From NCBI GenBank assembly GCA_949987565.1, contig OX465102.1:22134152-22198151 (forward strand): 64,000 nucleotides of DNA, written 5' to 3'. This DNA is from Luidia sarsii (lineage: Eukaryota; Echinodermata; Asteroidea; Paxillosida; Luidiidae). Positions 32,969-44,490 of the stretch are shown one piece after another (the first letter of the stretch is position 1; the number at the start of each line of letters is the position of its first letter). The position numbers and the translations under genes were made by a program. The notes under the pieces are model-generated. The model made no database searches, was not told the origin of the DNA, and was given only the letters and a program-made list of their open reading frames with translations.

Positions 32969-33074
32969 ATATTAATAAATAGATTACCAAAATTACCACC
33001 ATCGCCATCCTCACTGTCAACATCATCATCGCCATCACCACAAATAATCAAATCCTCCTTTATCACCACTCACC

Positions 33075-33545
33075 GCCATCTTCCCTAGCACTATCGTAAG
33101 TAGTATCTACAAATCTCACAACCTTCCCCAAATCACTAGCAAAAATCCACGGCACAATGCCAATAGAACCATCAGGAAAAGACAAACGACAGTCATACCA
33201 CACATCAACCAGACACTGAAAAAGAACACTACAAGCCCAGCACGAATTCCCTGAACTTGCACGAGGACATTATTTTAGCGGGATTCACAGAAATCCCATG
33301 ACTAGTATTCGTGACAGGCAATATATCATGAGCTAGGCGCAATACATCGCACTAAACAGCCACGTCTTCTGCAACAGCAATTGACATGTTTACAGCACAC
33401 CAGTTCAGACAAGCCAACTGTGTTGCATATAGCTCAAGGCCTACTGCCATAGTACACCCCCATAAACCTCCTAACTGTTCACTTTCATATTCTCTTCCTC
33501 CATCTATGTATTTTTATAGCCCAACCATCATCTCAGGCTATCGAT
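33075..33545 (-). pseudogene. Degenerate coding relic, identity uncertain
   Basis: On the minus strand one frame reads as plausible protein from about 33535 to 33230, interrupted by stops at about 33354 and 33230. It includes YIDGGREYESEQL, VAEDVAV, LRLAHDILPV and HGISVNPAKIM followed by REFV. A second frame at 33225-33075 reads DVWYDCRLSFPDG and VRFVDTTYDSARED. The 'G-x-x-x-NP-x-K ... EF' spacing resembles the region after the catalytic motif of polymerases, including RNA-dependent RNA polymerases. That is only a resemblance, and the relic is clearly non-functional. It could equally be decayed transposon or host coding sequence. Confidence 0.3.
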
Positions 33546-34258
33546 CGTCGTCCCATCTTCCGGAAGCAACGTGCAACGACTCTCCCCTTTTCCTACCGCC
33601 CCCTTCACCGTCCCCTGAACCGCCTTGGAGCTTAATTCACCGTACCGCACTCGACGTGCAGAAGCGACTTGCAGTTGCTGTGCATACGTGTATAAGCGCG
33701 CGGAGCATCACTTAGCATAAAATATCCACTCTATAGCAACAGCATTCGGCTCCATTCACGGGCAAATCCCATCCCACCTGTCAAATTGTATGCCCATTTC
33801 TTTTTTGGTAAAGTGATGTTGCTTCACACTTTAGATTGCCAGTGGGGAGATTATGAGATGTGCAGGTCGACAGCGATGACGTGGCGAAGTGAACAGCGCT
33901 TTCTTGGTGAGAAGGCAACAGAATATTCACCTCTCTCGTGTGTATAATAATATTCTGACTTCTGACTTCATTGAAGAAATTATTTTGTCCTTGGTTTGAA
34001 ACAAACATACTGCATACAATAACAACAACAACAGAAGCGATGTAAATGGTGTAGACTGCTCCATTTCTATTCTTAGGAAAAAGGAAATAGTAGAATGAGT
34101 TTGCTGTTTTTCGCCGCACCATCCTCCATCACTGGGGATTGATATCCGGTAACCATGGGAACTGTATAGAGATGAGGCCATCAGCTAAACATGTATCATC
34201 TCTAGTGCTTTTCTAACGTTTCATAGCCTTGATATCGTGCGGTGAGAATACTTAAAAA

Positions 34259-34780
34259 AAAGGGAGAGGGAGAGGGAGAGGGAGAGGGAGAGGGAGAGGG
34301 AGAGGGAGAGGGAGAGGGAGAGGAGAGGGAGAGGGAGAGGGAGAGGGAGAGGGAGAGGAGAGGGAGAGGGAGAGGGAGAGGAGAGGGAGAGGGAGAGGGA
34401 GAGGGAGAGGAGAGGGAGAGGGAGAGGGAGGAGAGGAGAGGGAGAGGGAGAGGAGGGAGAGGGAGAGGGAGAGGGAGAGGAGAGGGAGAGGGAGAGGGAG
34501 AGGGAGAGGGAGAGGGAGAGGAGAGGGAGAGGGAGAGGGAGAGGGAGAGGGAGAGGGAGAGGGAGAGGGAGAGGGAGAGGGAGAGGGAGAGGAGAGGGAG
34601 AGGAGAGGAGAGGGAGAGGGAGAGGGAGAGGGAGAGGGAGAGGGAGAGGGAGAGGGAGAGGAGAGGGAGAGGAGAGGGAGAGGAGAGGGAGAGGAGAGGG
34701 AGAGGGAGAGGGAGAGGGAGGGAGAGGAGAGGGAGAGGAGAGGGAGAGGGAGAGGGAGAGGGAGAGGGAGAGGGAGAGGG
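34259..34780. repeat. (GGGAGA)n microsatellite
   Basis: Nearly pure GAGAGG hexamer repeats run into the assembly gap, so its true length is unknown. All ORFs here are repeat products. Confidence 0.95.
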
Positions 34781-34980
34781 NNNNNNNNNNNNNNNNNNNN
34801 NNNNNNNNNNNNNNNNNNNNNNNNNNNNNNNNNNNNNNNNNNNNNNNNNNNNNNNNNNNNNNNNNNNNNNNNNNNNNNNNNNNNNNNNNNNNNNNNNNNN
34901 NNNNNNNNNNNNNNNNNNNNNNNNNNNNNNNNNNNNNNNNNNNNNNNNNNNNNNNNNNNNNNNNNNNNNNNNNNNNNNNN
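34781..34980. other. Assembly gap (200 N)
   Basis: Exactly 200 N, probably a fixed-size gap placeholder caused by the adjacent microsatellite. Confidence 0.95.
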
Positions 34981-35102
34981 AAAATGGATATACATGTACC
35001 TGTTAATTGGCAACATTCAAATTCTTTGAACATTATAAATTATATGCCTACATTCTTGGAAATTTGATAATTTTGATATTGATGTGATATAGGAACTCCC
35101 TG

Positions 35103-35525
35103 AGGTGATGGTGGTGGTGATGGTGGTGATGGTGGTGATGATGGTGGCGGTGGTGGTGGTGGTGGTGGTGATAGTGCTGATAGTGGTGATGATGGTGATA
35201 GTGGTGATAGTGGTGATGGTGGTGGTGGTGGTGGTGGTGGTGGTGGTGGTGGTGGTGGTGGTGATGGTGGTGATAGTGGTGATAGTGGTGATAGTGGTGA
35301 TGGTGGTGGTGGTCGTGGTGGTGGTGGTGATGGTGGTGGTGATGGTGGTGATGGTGGTGATGGTGGTGATGGTGGTGATGGTGGTGATGGTGGTGATGGT
35401 GGTGATAGTGGTGATAGTGGTGATAGTGGTGATGGTGGTCGTGGTGGTGGCGGTGATGGTGGTGATGGTGATGTCGGTAATGGTTCTGGTGATGGTTGTG
35501 ATGGTGATGATGGTGGAGATGGTGG
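35103..35525. repeat. (GGTGAT)n/(GGT)n microsatellite
   Basis: Imperfect GGTGGTGAT and GGTGATAGT units. Apparent His-rich, Thr/Ile-rich and Val-rich proteins are the three reading frames of the repeat. Confidence 0.95.
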
Positions 35526-35683
35526 TTTCCAGACGGATCCATGTAATTACAAGCTTCGCTGACTTCGCTGACCTGCCTCGTATATAGGATTGCCTCTTTG
35601 AAAGAAGTCGCAAATTGCTTTCCCTTTGGTCCCTTTGTTGCTGGCTATAAAAATACATGTTTTAATGTTCATATTCATACAGT

Positions 35684-36025
35684 AGTGTCTCTCTCCCTAT
35701 CTCCCTCTCTTTCTCGCTCCCTTTCTCTCTTTTCCTCTCCCTCTATATATCTTCCCCTATCTCTCCCTATCCCTCTCCTGTCTCTCTCCACCTCTCTCTT
35801 CCTCACCATTTCTCTCTCCCTCTCTTTCTCTTTCTATTTCTCTCTCCCTCTCACTCCTCTTCTCTCTCTCGGCTCCCCCTCTCCCCCTTTCCCCTCTCAC
35901 TCTCCTCCTCTCCCTCTCTCTCCATTCCCTCCCCCTCTCCCCCTTTCCCTCCTCACTCTCCTCCTCTCCCTCTCTCTCCATTCCCTCCCACTCTCCCCTC
36001 TTTCTCTTCCTCTCTCTTTTGTACT
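35684..36025. repeat. CT-rich low-complexity tract
   Basis: CTCTCTCC-type repeats with a local direct duplication (CTCTCCCTCTCTCTCCATTC occurs twice, about 60 bases apart near 35907 and 35965). Confidence 0.9.
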
Positions 36026-36884
36026 TTTGTATGAAAGAGCATCATAAATAAAAGCAAGGAGAAAATGGATGTGTAATTTGTGCTCTGGCTATATAGCTGC
36101 AGTGGAAATACATATTTATTGCCCCGACCTCTGGTGAGTTATTACGTTTGCCGATGCTGACAATTCCAGACTACATGGACTGGTTCCCAGAGGTGTACGT
36201 GCATATGCACCGCAGTTAAGGAACGGGTTACCAGTGAAGTGACCCCCCCCCCCCTTCTCTCCACCTGTCCTCGTGATGGCGGGTATAATTTGCCGGCACT
36301 AATCGTGGCACATAAGTGTATGTGTGTTGTCTTTCAGGGAACGTCAGGCCGTAATTTTGATTAAATGGATATCAAGTGCGGTTTGAAAATAAACCTTCGA
36401 ATTGATGTACTAATATCAATACAATAAAATTAATATTGCGCAAATATCCGTCAAAAAGACGCTCGTGGTAAGAGCGCTTGGTTAGATGGTAAAAGCGCTT
36501 TGGTACGTAAGTCACAATTATCTTTGTCATTTTTTTTTCAAACATTCCTCAAAGGTTTCCAGCATATAGCTTTCCCTTTCAGTGTCTGATCAATTAATTA
36601 ATCATAATCAATCGCACGTCAATTTAGAATAACTGAGCATATAGTCTTTAATCCCAACGTGTCAGAAAACACAGCACATGATTCGGTCAGTGCTAGGCCC
36701 ATAACCAACCACGTGGAATCCTACTTCCTCCCCTAACTGCAGCTGTCAATCTGACTGTACAAGAATAATGCATTTGTTCGATAAAACAGTTTTCATAAAG
36801 AAAAAGGCCTAAAGAAAACTATACACACTTAATGCACCCGGGAAGCCACGGCGCATAACAAAGACACGCTAACCTTCCCAAATC

Positions 36885-37165
36885 CTGCAGAATCCTATTT
36901 GCCTTTCGCAGGATTATGCAGGATTCAGGGCACATGAGAGTTGACACATTGCAGGATTTTGCAGGATTGAGGGCATTAGGGATTTATGTCACTGTAGGAA
37001 AATGCAGGATACAGGCTACTAGTACCAGTTTCAAAGTGCTGGAGAAGAATTTTGCAGGATTGCGGGCACATGATATTTGAAACACTGTAAAAATGTGCAG
37101 GATTGAGGGCATAAAGGGGATTTTGTCTGTAGGAAAATGCAGGATGCTGGTAACTTGACTATTAT
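36885..37165. repeat. Degenerate GCAGGATT minisatellite
   Basis: TTGCAGGATT and AATGCAGGAT recur with a loose 70-140 bp spacing and co-occurring GAGGGCAT and CACTGTAGGAAAATG words. Further copies are at 37625-37745. No reading frame is preserved. Confidence 0.75.
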
Positions 37166-37929
37166 CTTGAAGGATTGATGTCTTTGGGTATAATCATTTT
37201 TTTTCAAGAGAGGTAACTGTACATACATGTGTGGGGGTGTGTGTGTGTGTGGGGGGGGGGACACTGCATGCAATGTACATGTATGGTTAAGTGACCAGAG
37301 GGTCACTGGCCAGGGTCAGAGAGGGAGGGGGTCTGGGATCTAATACACAAACCTTGCTTACTTGGTGAAGTAGAGTGGTCAGAGCCCCTTATTCCTCCAT
37401 GGTCAGAGGGTCAAGTGTCTGGTGTCCTATTACAGAGCACTTTGCATACAATGTGTTGCAAACTCAGGAAGGCCAATCTTGGGCATATCCATTTCTTAAA
37501 AGGTAAGTTTTCAGTTAGTCATTGTTGTTTGGTATATAATTACATATGTTTGTGAACTTCAAAAGGAGCCAGACAATAAAGGTAAGCTCTAATATTATGT
37601 GAACTAAAACCCCATAAGCTCAGTGCAGGCTTTTGCAGGATTCAGGCAATGGTGCACAGCAGCCAGCAGTACTGAATGATTTTGCAGGATTCAGGTCACA
37701 TGGAGCTTTGAACAAGGTAGGATTGCAGGATTTTGCAGGATTCGGGTTATATCTTACACAAAAATGGGTAGAGGGTTAGGGTTCATGAAGAGATCCACCC
37801 CTACGAGAGAGATTAGGCATGTGTGTTTTTAAAGCATAAGAAATCGGAAACGCCATGTAAGGAGGAACGTTTTGAGTTCCATATAATAGGGTGGGGCCTA
37901 TGCATGAAAAAGATTGAGAAACAATTGAA

Positions 37930-38200
37930 ATAAAAAACTTCTTCAAACTGCTCACTGACTAAAATGACCTGCAATATAATTATACAATAAATCTCAAAAG
38001 TTAGAGGGCCTAATTTTTCGATCCTAGCAGGACCTTTCTCAAAGGCAAAGTGATAGGGACACATAGGCCTACAGGCAGTCAGGGGAAGGAAAGCCCTGAA
38101 ACACATGACAGAGGAAGGACACACAAACACAAACTTGTGGAAAGATTCAACATAAATACAGTAAGGTGGACAGACAAGCTCCATGTATAGCTGGCCAGGA
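37930..38200 (-). mobile_element. PLE 3' end, minus orientation
   Basis: On the plus strand: CTTCAAACTGCTCACTGAC, TTTTTCGATCCTAGCAGGAC, CTTTCTCAAAGGCA, then the purine-rich complement of the PLE tail. Same order as at 4621-4800 and 42340-42545. Confidence 0.7.
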
Positions 38201-38367
38201 AAAATACCATAAACAATTAGGGCTAAAGCCGCGTTTCCACCGGGCGTATTGTGGTTAAACTCATTTGACTTAAAACTTCATCACACATCATGAAGGTCTC
38301 CGGGAACACTTTCACCTGAAGTCATTCAGGCCGAAATGTCCGTCATCCATTGGCCATTGTTCAGCGT

Positions 38368-39019
38368 TCCTTAAGAAAGGTCCTTTAAGAAAGGGCCTTT
38401 GAGAAAGATCCTTTAAGAAAGGGCCTTTGAGAAAGATCCTTTAAGAAAGGGCCTTTGAGAAAGGTCCTTTGAGAGAGGGCCTTTGAGAAAGGTCCTATGG
38501 GAGAGGTCATTTGGGAGAGGGCCTTTGAGAAAGGGCCTTTGAGGAAGTTCCTTTGAGAGAGGTCCTTTGAGAAAGGGCCTTTGAAAAAGGGCCTTTGACA
38601 AAAGGTCCTTTGAGAAAGGTCCTTTGAGAAAGGTCCTTTGAGAAAGGTCCTTTGAGAAAGGTCCTTTGAGAAAGGTCCTTTGAGAAAGGTCCTTTGAGAA
38701 AGGTCCTTTGAGAAAGGTCCTTTGAGAAAGGTCCTTTGAGAAAGGTCCTTTGAGAAAGGTCCTTTGAGAAAGGGCCTTTTGAGAAAGGGCCTTTGAGAAA
38801 AGGCCTTTGAGAGACGGGTCTTTTGAGACAGGGCCTTTGAGAGACGGGTCTTTTGAGACAGGGCCTTTGAGAAAGGTCCTTTCAGAGAAGGCCTTTGAGA
38901 AAGGGCCAATGAGTATGAGAAAGGGCCTTTGAGAAAGGTCCTTTCAAAGAAGGCCCTTGAGAAAGGTCCCATGAGTATGAGAACGGTCCTTTGAGATAGC
39001 GCCTTTGAGAAAGGACTTC
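38368..39019. repeat. 14-bp minisatellite derived from the PLE core
   Basis: About 45 units of CCTTTGAGAAAGGT and variants (GGGCC, AAGATCC, GAGAGAGG). The stretch 38598-38772 is nearly homogeneous, while the flanks are mixed. The unit matches the TTTGAGAAAGGTCC part of the dispersed PLE core exactly. The long minus-strand ORF with FSKALSQRPFLKG repeats is a frame effect of 14-base units. Confidence 0.9.
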
Positions 39020-39779
39020 CTCTGTAAATGAGAGGCAAACTTTGGGAATAACTTGGTCACAGGGGAGAGGAACGCCAGAGGAAAAGAGAAGAGTGACTTG
39101 GATGTCCAGTCTGTAAGACTTTTTACAGGAAAGATGAGCATAACATTATTATGTTGAAGCCGCTATTAGAAAGCAAAACAATGGAAATTGTGGCGTGACA
39201 TTATGGCCGAGGTCAAGAGTTGGCGCCTAGATGACATCTAGGCCTTGGTTGTTATTGCTTTAAACAGAAAAAAAACCTGAATTGTTATTGACAGAAACTC
39301 CTCGGTGAGTCTCTTGTCTCTCAAATAACAACATATCATCGAAGGACATGGCAAACATCCTCAGACAGAAATATACCGAGCAAACGGGGACTTAATGATT
39401 GAAGGACCGGTGAACGTTTCTCGTCCCCTCTCCCATTCCCACCCACCCACCACCCCCCCCCCACAAAAAAAAATCAACATCAAATTCATTCGATAAATTT
39501 GCCATCGTGTGACCATGGAGCGACAGACCGTGTCTCAAACACACATACACAAATGACGCGCTGGCGAGTAAAAAAAGTGTTGTGGCTGTGTGGTATAGGT
39601 CCATAGACTCGTGTATGTACATGTAGCATTGATGATTATAATTTAATGTTGGCGACATTGTCCTAATACATGGGAGGTTTTCCTGGCATAAAGACAGCAC
39701 ATGAATCATAAGGCTTGCGATCAAATACCGTGGAAACGCTTCCCCTGGAGGAAGTATGTAGCACTCCCCCCCCCCATTA

Positions 39780-40060
39780 ATTAACCGTTGCCACTGGAGA
39801 TGCATTTGCGCGGGGAACATTGCGCCGGCGAAGTTTCCTCGGAATTCGGACCGATGATTGCTCACGCAGCGAGCAAACATCGCCGGGGCAAAGCAGGGCG
39901 GGAAGCCGGGCAAGCGACGGCCGCTTGGTATATATAACGCGCTCGTGCGTCGCCTCGTTGGACCGACATACGGAGGATTAGCGCCGAGACAGCGTTTTCC
40001 ATCCTCGGCACATACTGTACAGTGCATGCACACACACATCAGGACTGCGATAGACACAAA
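39780..40060. promoter_or_regulatory. CpG-rich unique segment with TATA box
   Basis: A GC- and CpG-rich stretch without recognisable repeats surrounds TATATATAA at 39929-39937. The box is near-palindromic, so either strand could be transcribed; a minus-strand start could serve a 5' exon of the TRPC gene. No adjoining coding exon is visible. Confidence 0.3.
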
Positions 40061-40444
40061 CCGTCATTTAATTTACCGGGAGAGAATAAACCCCTGAGAG
40101 ATGAAGGGGGGGAGGGGCGGGGGAAGGCAGGGTAGGGGCGGCCTTTACCAGAACCAACGATTAATCGATGCTGGGTTTTTCAATCAGAGAATTTAAGTGC
40201 AGGGAGTAATTGCATGTTTAAGGCGACGGGGGGGGGGGGGTAGAGAGGGAAGGGGAGAGTCGCTTGCATAGTGTATAGACCGTGTGCTGGTCGTATATTT
40301 TACTAGGCAGAAAATCGATGCGGCTGCCTCGAACGCTTTGCAATTTCCATGAGTATTTTGTTTGTCGCCGCTCCTCCTGCGGGGTTTGGGGTTTTCGAAC
40401 CCGTTCCACACCCTGGGCCATTTCTGTAGACATCCCACAACAAA

Positions 40445-40735
40445 ATAATGTAAACTGCTTACCAACCAAAATGACCAAATCAAAGAATAGGAGAGCCTGG
40501 CGTTTCGACCCGAGCAGGACCTCTGACAATGGCTCGAAACGTTATTAGGCCCTCCTGACATCAAAGAATGTTGCAAATTGCTTACTGACTAAAATTAAGA
40601 AAAAATAATGCAAATCGAAGCTTATAATATAGGAGGGTCTGACGTTTCGATAAGGGCAGAGGCTTTCTCCAGCAGGGCCTTGGGAAGAGGTACAGCTAGG
40701 TTCGAAACGTCAGGCCACCCCCCATTTTTATCTAC
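40445..40735. mobile_element. Two PLE-core inverted modules
   Basis: At 40495-40557 GCGTTTCGACCCGAGCAGG faces GGCTCGAAACGTTATTAGG. At 40635-40727 GTCTGACGTTTCGATAAGGG faces AGGTTCGAAACGTCAGGCC. Both are preceded by the element end AAACTGCTTAC or GCAAATTGCTTACTGAC. The stem sequences differ from the common form but remain paired. Confidence 0.65.
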
Positions 40736-40914
40736 TAGAGAGAGATGACACGAATGTCCTTGATTCCCCAGGATTACAAACCGCATTTGATGTGACACGT
40801 ATTCCACTCTCCTTTACTTAGCCCGGAACAGGGGAGAACATTTTGATGATAAGCTGATTTTTTTGTCGAACAAATTGACTGGGAACTTGCTAACAATGTA
40901 CAAAACTGGCCAAG

Positions 40915-41400
40915 AAAACTTGGACTGGACCGGGACTTGAACCCGAGACCTCTGGTTTTGCGTACCAGCGCTATTACCGTCTGAGCTATCCAGCCCTTGG
41001 ATGGCGACCTTCCCAAAAAAGTCGACTAGTCGGTTTGACTTGAAATTGTACAACTTAAATCGCCTATAGGGCCTACTCAACATTGGTAAGATCGAAACAC
41101 AGAAATATTGGCACAGATTTAGATGAAACGTATGCAGTTTGAAAATGGTTATAGTAGAAACCTCGCACTGGAATATTTCTGTGTAAAATGAAATGAAAAG
41201 AGTAAAGAAATAATTTTCGTCTCACCCCTAGATCTGAAATATTCGGAACAATACGTTGAATGCTGCATTTTCGCAAAACAAGTGAAGCGGTTTTCACTAT
41301 TTTCCCAAGACTCGGTTGGCGGATTGAGCTGACATTTTCACATGACAAGTGTGCTATTTCAAGCTCTTCTTTGACCTCGGCCAATGTTACCCCTCTAAGC
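40915..41400 (-). mobile_element. Composite SINE with tRNA-like module
   Basis: The tRNA-like module at about 40922-41000 (minus) has a well-paired anticodon arm (CTGGT/ACCAG), loop ACGCAAA, a B-box GGGTTCAAGTCCC and acceptor CCAGTCC. It continues rightward through AAAAAAGTCGACTAGTC into the dispersed repeat shared with 29335-29715. It is one of the better-preserved copies of the family. Confidence 0.65.
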
Positions 41401-42114
41401 GGGTCTACACGATTGGGCCTCGTCCTGTCATCATGGGTCCTATTCATAGGCTATTGGGGTTGTATTTCAGTGATTTCAATCGCGGAGACGAGAATGTGAC
41501 CTAACCTTACTACGCGCGCTGTGCACAGATACTACCCTATATGCATACAATTGAGTATAATTATATCACAGAGCTGACGGTGTATAGGACTGTCCATCGT
41601 GATGGTCAGAGACCTTCTTCCTCCATGGTCAGAGTCAGAGTGTACCGATGTGGATCTTCCAGTGTGCTTTGTTCAGCACACTTACATGTACTACAAACCA
41701 ATCTCTTCGCAAGTTTCTATACAGTAGAGAATGCCCATTTCAAGCACGGGCAAAATGCCTGCATAAAATGAATTATTTACTGCAAAAGGGTAGGGTATAG
41801 CCTACCACGTACAACCATGCAGGGAGCTTTCTCTATGCAAAAACTGTTCCATTGTTCAAGTGAAAATGCAGTAAGCATACTGTACAAAGGTCTCTACAAA
41901 TGTATACAGCTGGTTTACTAAACTTAAACTGCAACGGGAAACCCCGTGGAATAAAACATCTAATGGATTTCGAGAAAAAAATACAGCTTCTTAACAGAAC
42001 GACCGTATTTGACGGGGCTAAAATAAGACTAGAACACTGAATCCCTGGAGGTGAAATAAGTGGATATGAGTGCTCGTCCTTCTTTCGAACAAAACAAAAA
42101 GGTTTTTCTCTCCA

Positions 42115-42258
42115 GAAACCATGGCTGAAATGATACTTGAGGACACCGAGGCCCAACGAATAGAAAAAGGGGAATTGAAGAACATTCTTTTAAAATCGTC
42201 TATTTTTAGGAAATCAACTAGAAATTGGAAACGATCCAAGATGGACCAAAGGAATGAG
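42115..42258 (+). CDS. Candidate first coding exon, unknown gene
   Basis: A pyrimidine tract and acceptor (TTTTTCTCTCCAG) precede AAACCATGG, an excellent start context at 42121. The ATG opens a 46-codon frame ending in a donor (AATGAG followed by gtaatg). The product reads MAEMILEDTEAQRIEKGELK then NILLKSSIFRKSTRNWK, charged and lysine-rich, with no homologue I can name. A+T-rich codons contrast with the TRPC exons. No following exon could be identified. It could be a real 5' coding exon or a chance match. Confidence 0.35.
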
Positions 42259-42339
42259 GTAATGAGCCCAGTATACGTACCCCCTTTTTTTGGTGTCTTT
42301 TAAAAAAGTAGTTTACCAAAATGTTTGCCTGACATGACA

Positions 42340-42545
42340 AAATTGCAAACTTAATGAATTAAAGGAGGGCCCAACGTCTGGATATGAGCAGGACCTTTCC
42401 CAAAGGCAGAGTGACAAGGACATAACCAAATATAGGAAGGGAAGGTATATGGGCACGGGTGACTATTAAAGGAGACTATTGATAGGAGAAATAGGATAGA
42501 TGGTAGAAGGACAGCCAGACGTAAGGGTTTTCCTTCCAAAAAGTA
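42340..42545 (-). mobile_element. PLE 3' end, minus orientation
   Basis: GGAGGGCCCAACGTCTGGAT, GAGCAGGACCTTTCCC and AAAGGCAGAGTGACAAGGAC, followed by the purine-rich complement of the tail. The core is mutated (TCTGGATATGAG). Confidence 0.65.
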
Positions 42546-44009
42546 CACTTAAAGGTCCTGTACAACATTGGTAAAAGTCAAAAGGTTGCCACAGTTTGTG
42601 TGTTAAACCATTAAACATTAAACAAAAACTGCGAAGGTTTTAGCTCAAATGGTAATCTGAGAAAGTAGAAAAATGCAAAAAAAAAACCGTCACGGTTTAC
42701 GCACCGTTCTGTAGTTTATTACTCGCGAGTAATAAACTATTTGTCGATGTTTGAGTAAACATTTCCTCGAAAAGTACAGCACCCCAGACCGTAATATTTC
42801 AACATGAGGATTATCTATCATGAGCTTCTACAAACTGTGTAAATTAGAAGGAAATACGTGGGCATCGATGTTTTCCGTTTTCTTACATTCTAGATTATTG
42901 CTTTAACATTCAGGTTCGTCTCAGGGCGTTCTATTTCGTTTATAGACATTCAAAACTACACCTTTCAAAATTGTACCTTTTCGGTCGTTTGACGAATTAA
43001 AAAGCCACAGAATTAATCGAATTAAAAGCCAGAGACGCGTGCACGGTCTTTTGTCTGAGCGTGCTTTTCTTTTTCGCTGTCAGTCACTCTATTTGGCACT
43101 TTATATGTTCAGTTAAGATGTTGCGTGAGTGAACCAAGTATTCTGGGGTAGGGCCTATATTTTTGGTGAAAGTGTCGAGTTGTTCTTCATGATACATACT
43201 TTCAGATAACCTTATCATTCACTTTATGTCAATACCTTACTCATGGACAGTACTTTGAATTAAGTATTGGCGGAGTTTTGTGTTTTCGCTCTCACTTCGT
43301 GTTTAAACTTTAACCAATAAATGGCAAAACACAAAGGGGTAATTTTGTTGGTCTATCAAGATGTTACACTTTCCGGTAAGGACCACGGGTCGCCATTTTT
43401 TTGCTTTATTTCGTGTTAATCCTTCAAAGTTGATGTACCCATAGAAATACATTTTCAAGAAAGACCAGGCTTTATAGACAAATACGAGTCAACACATGCA
43501 CACACTGATAGAAATTAATATGAATTTACATATGTGATAAGTGAATGCTTATTCACGAAAGAGAATGCCAGCTAGATCGCTGTTTAAGGCCTTTGACGAA
43601 TTTGAATGCAAGACACGACTATCTGAATCTACTGTATTCGTGGAAATATTAGCGAGCTTTCGTTTTACGACGGAGAGCGCACAGTACGGGGGATTTCACA
43701 GACCGCGACGGTTCCCGCACCCAAGCTCCCGTCCTGTTTGAAAGCTGTTTCGTTCTGTTACGCACTGCATGCACTGCACTGCACTGCACAGCGCTGCCCT
43801 GCACTGAGTATGAAATTCCACACGCAGGATTGGTCACTTGTTACGTAACGCAGTAGCCGACTGCTCTGCGTTGTGTTCTGGACCGGACGCTATTTCCTCA
43901 CTCTACGGTCCCAGATTTCATCGGTACGGGGACTTGCAGGTTGTCGCGCATGCGCAGATCTATGTTCGGCTCGAATTACGAGGCATATAAGCGTCACGAC
44001 GTATGACAC

Positions 44010-44205
44010 TTAAGCCGCATCCGCACTGGACTTCAAATGGGTAAACTAACCGAGCAAATGGGTAAATTGACCATTTTAAGTCCAGAGCGGAAAGCCCAGG
44101 TAGTTTTCCTCCCAGGTATCTTACCTGACTCAAATGGGTAGTTTAATTGACCAGGTCAGTTTAACCGAGCCGAAAAGTCCAATCCGGACACGACGTCTCA
44201 GTAAA
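44010..44205. repeat. Dispersed repeat related to the intron 3 minisatellite
   Basis: CATCCGCACTGGACTTCAAA, TAACCGAGCAAATGGGTAAA and GACACGACGTCTCA match single units of 26385-26860 and 27425-27515 in reverse complement. Confidence 0.55.
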
Positions 44206-44490
44206 TGACTCTGTAAAAAACCACATTCGGTCCAAGACTCGTGCGGGCGTGGGGTAGCAACGTGACTACAGTACATGCACATGTACTGTACATAATGTAC
44301 ACACACGGCCGGTAGATTGTGTACAGACATCCGGTGAAAGGTCACCACGAAAGTGCCCTCATGCGTTTGTTTAACCATCGTGGCTCAACTATAAGTGCGC
44401 ATGCGCGAAGCCAGGTTTTGCTGAGGCCTCCCCAATTCATTCATTCATTCATTCATTTCTCAGGTAGTTACAGACACAAGCACGAAACAA

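Noticed and set aside
35017..35658. His-rich, Thr/Ile-rich and Val-rich ORFs
   Set aside because: Frames of a GGTGAT repeat.
38385..39038. 217-residue repeat protein with FSKALSQRPFLKG-like units
   Set aside because: A 14-base unit read through three phases gives a 14-residue periodic peptide; the sequence derives from a mobile-element module.
40199..40212. 13-mer AATTACTCCCTGC shared with about 50990 as a regulatory motif
   Set aside because: Many 13-mers are expected to recur by chance in 64 kb on two strands.
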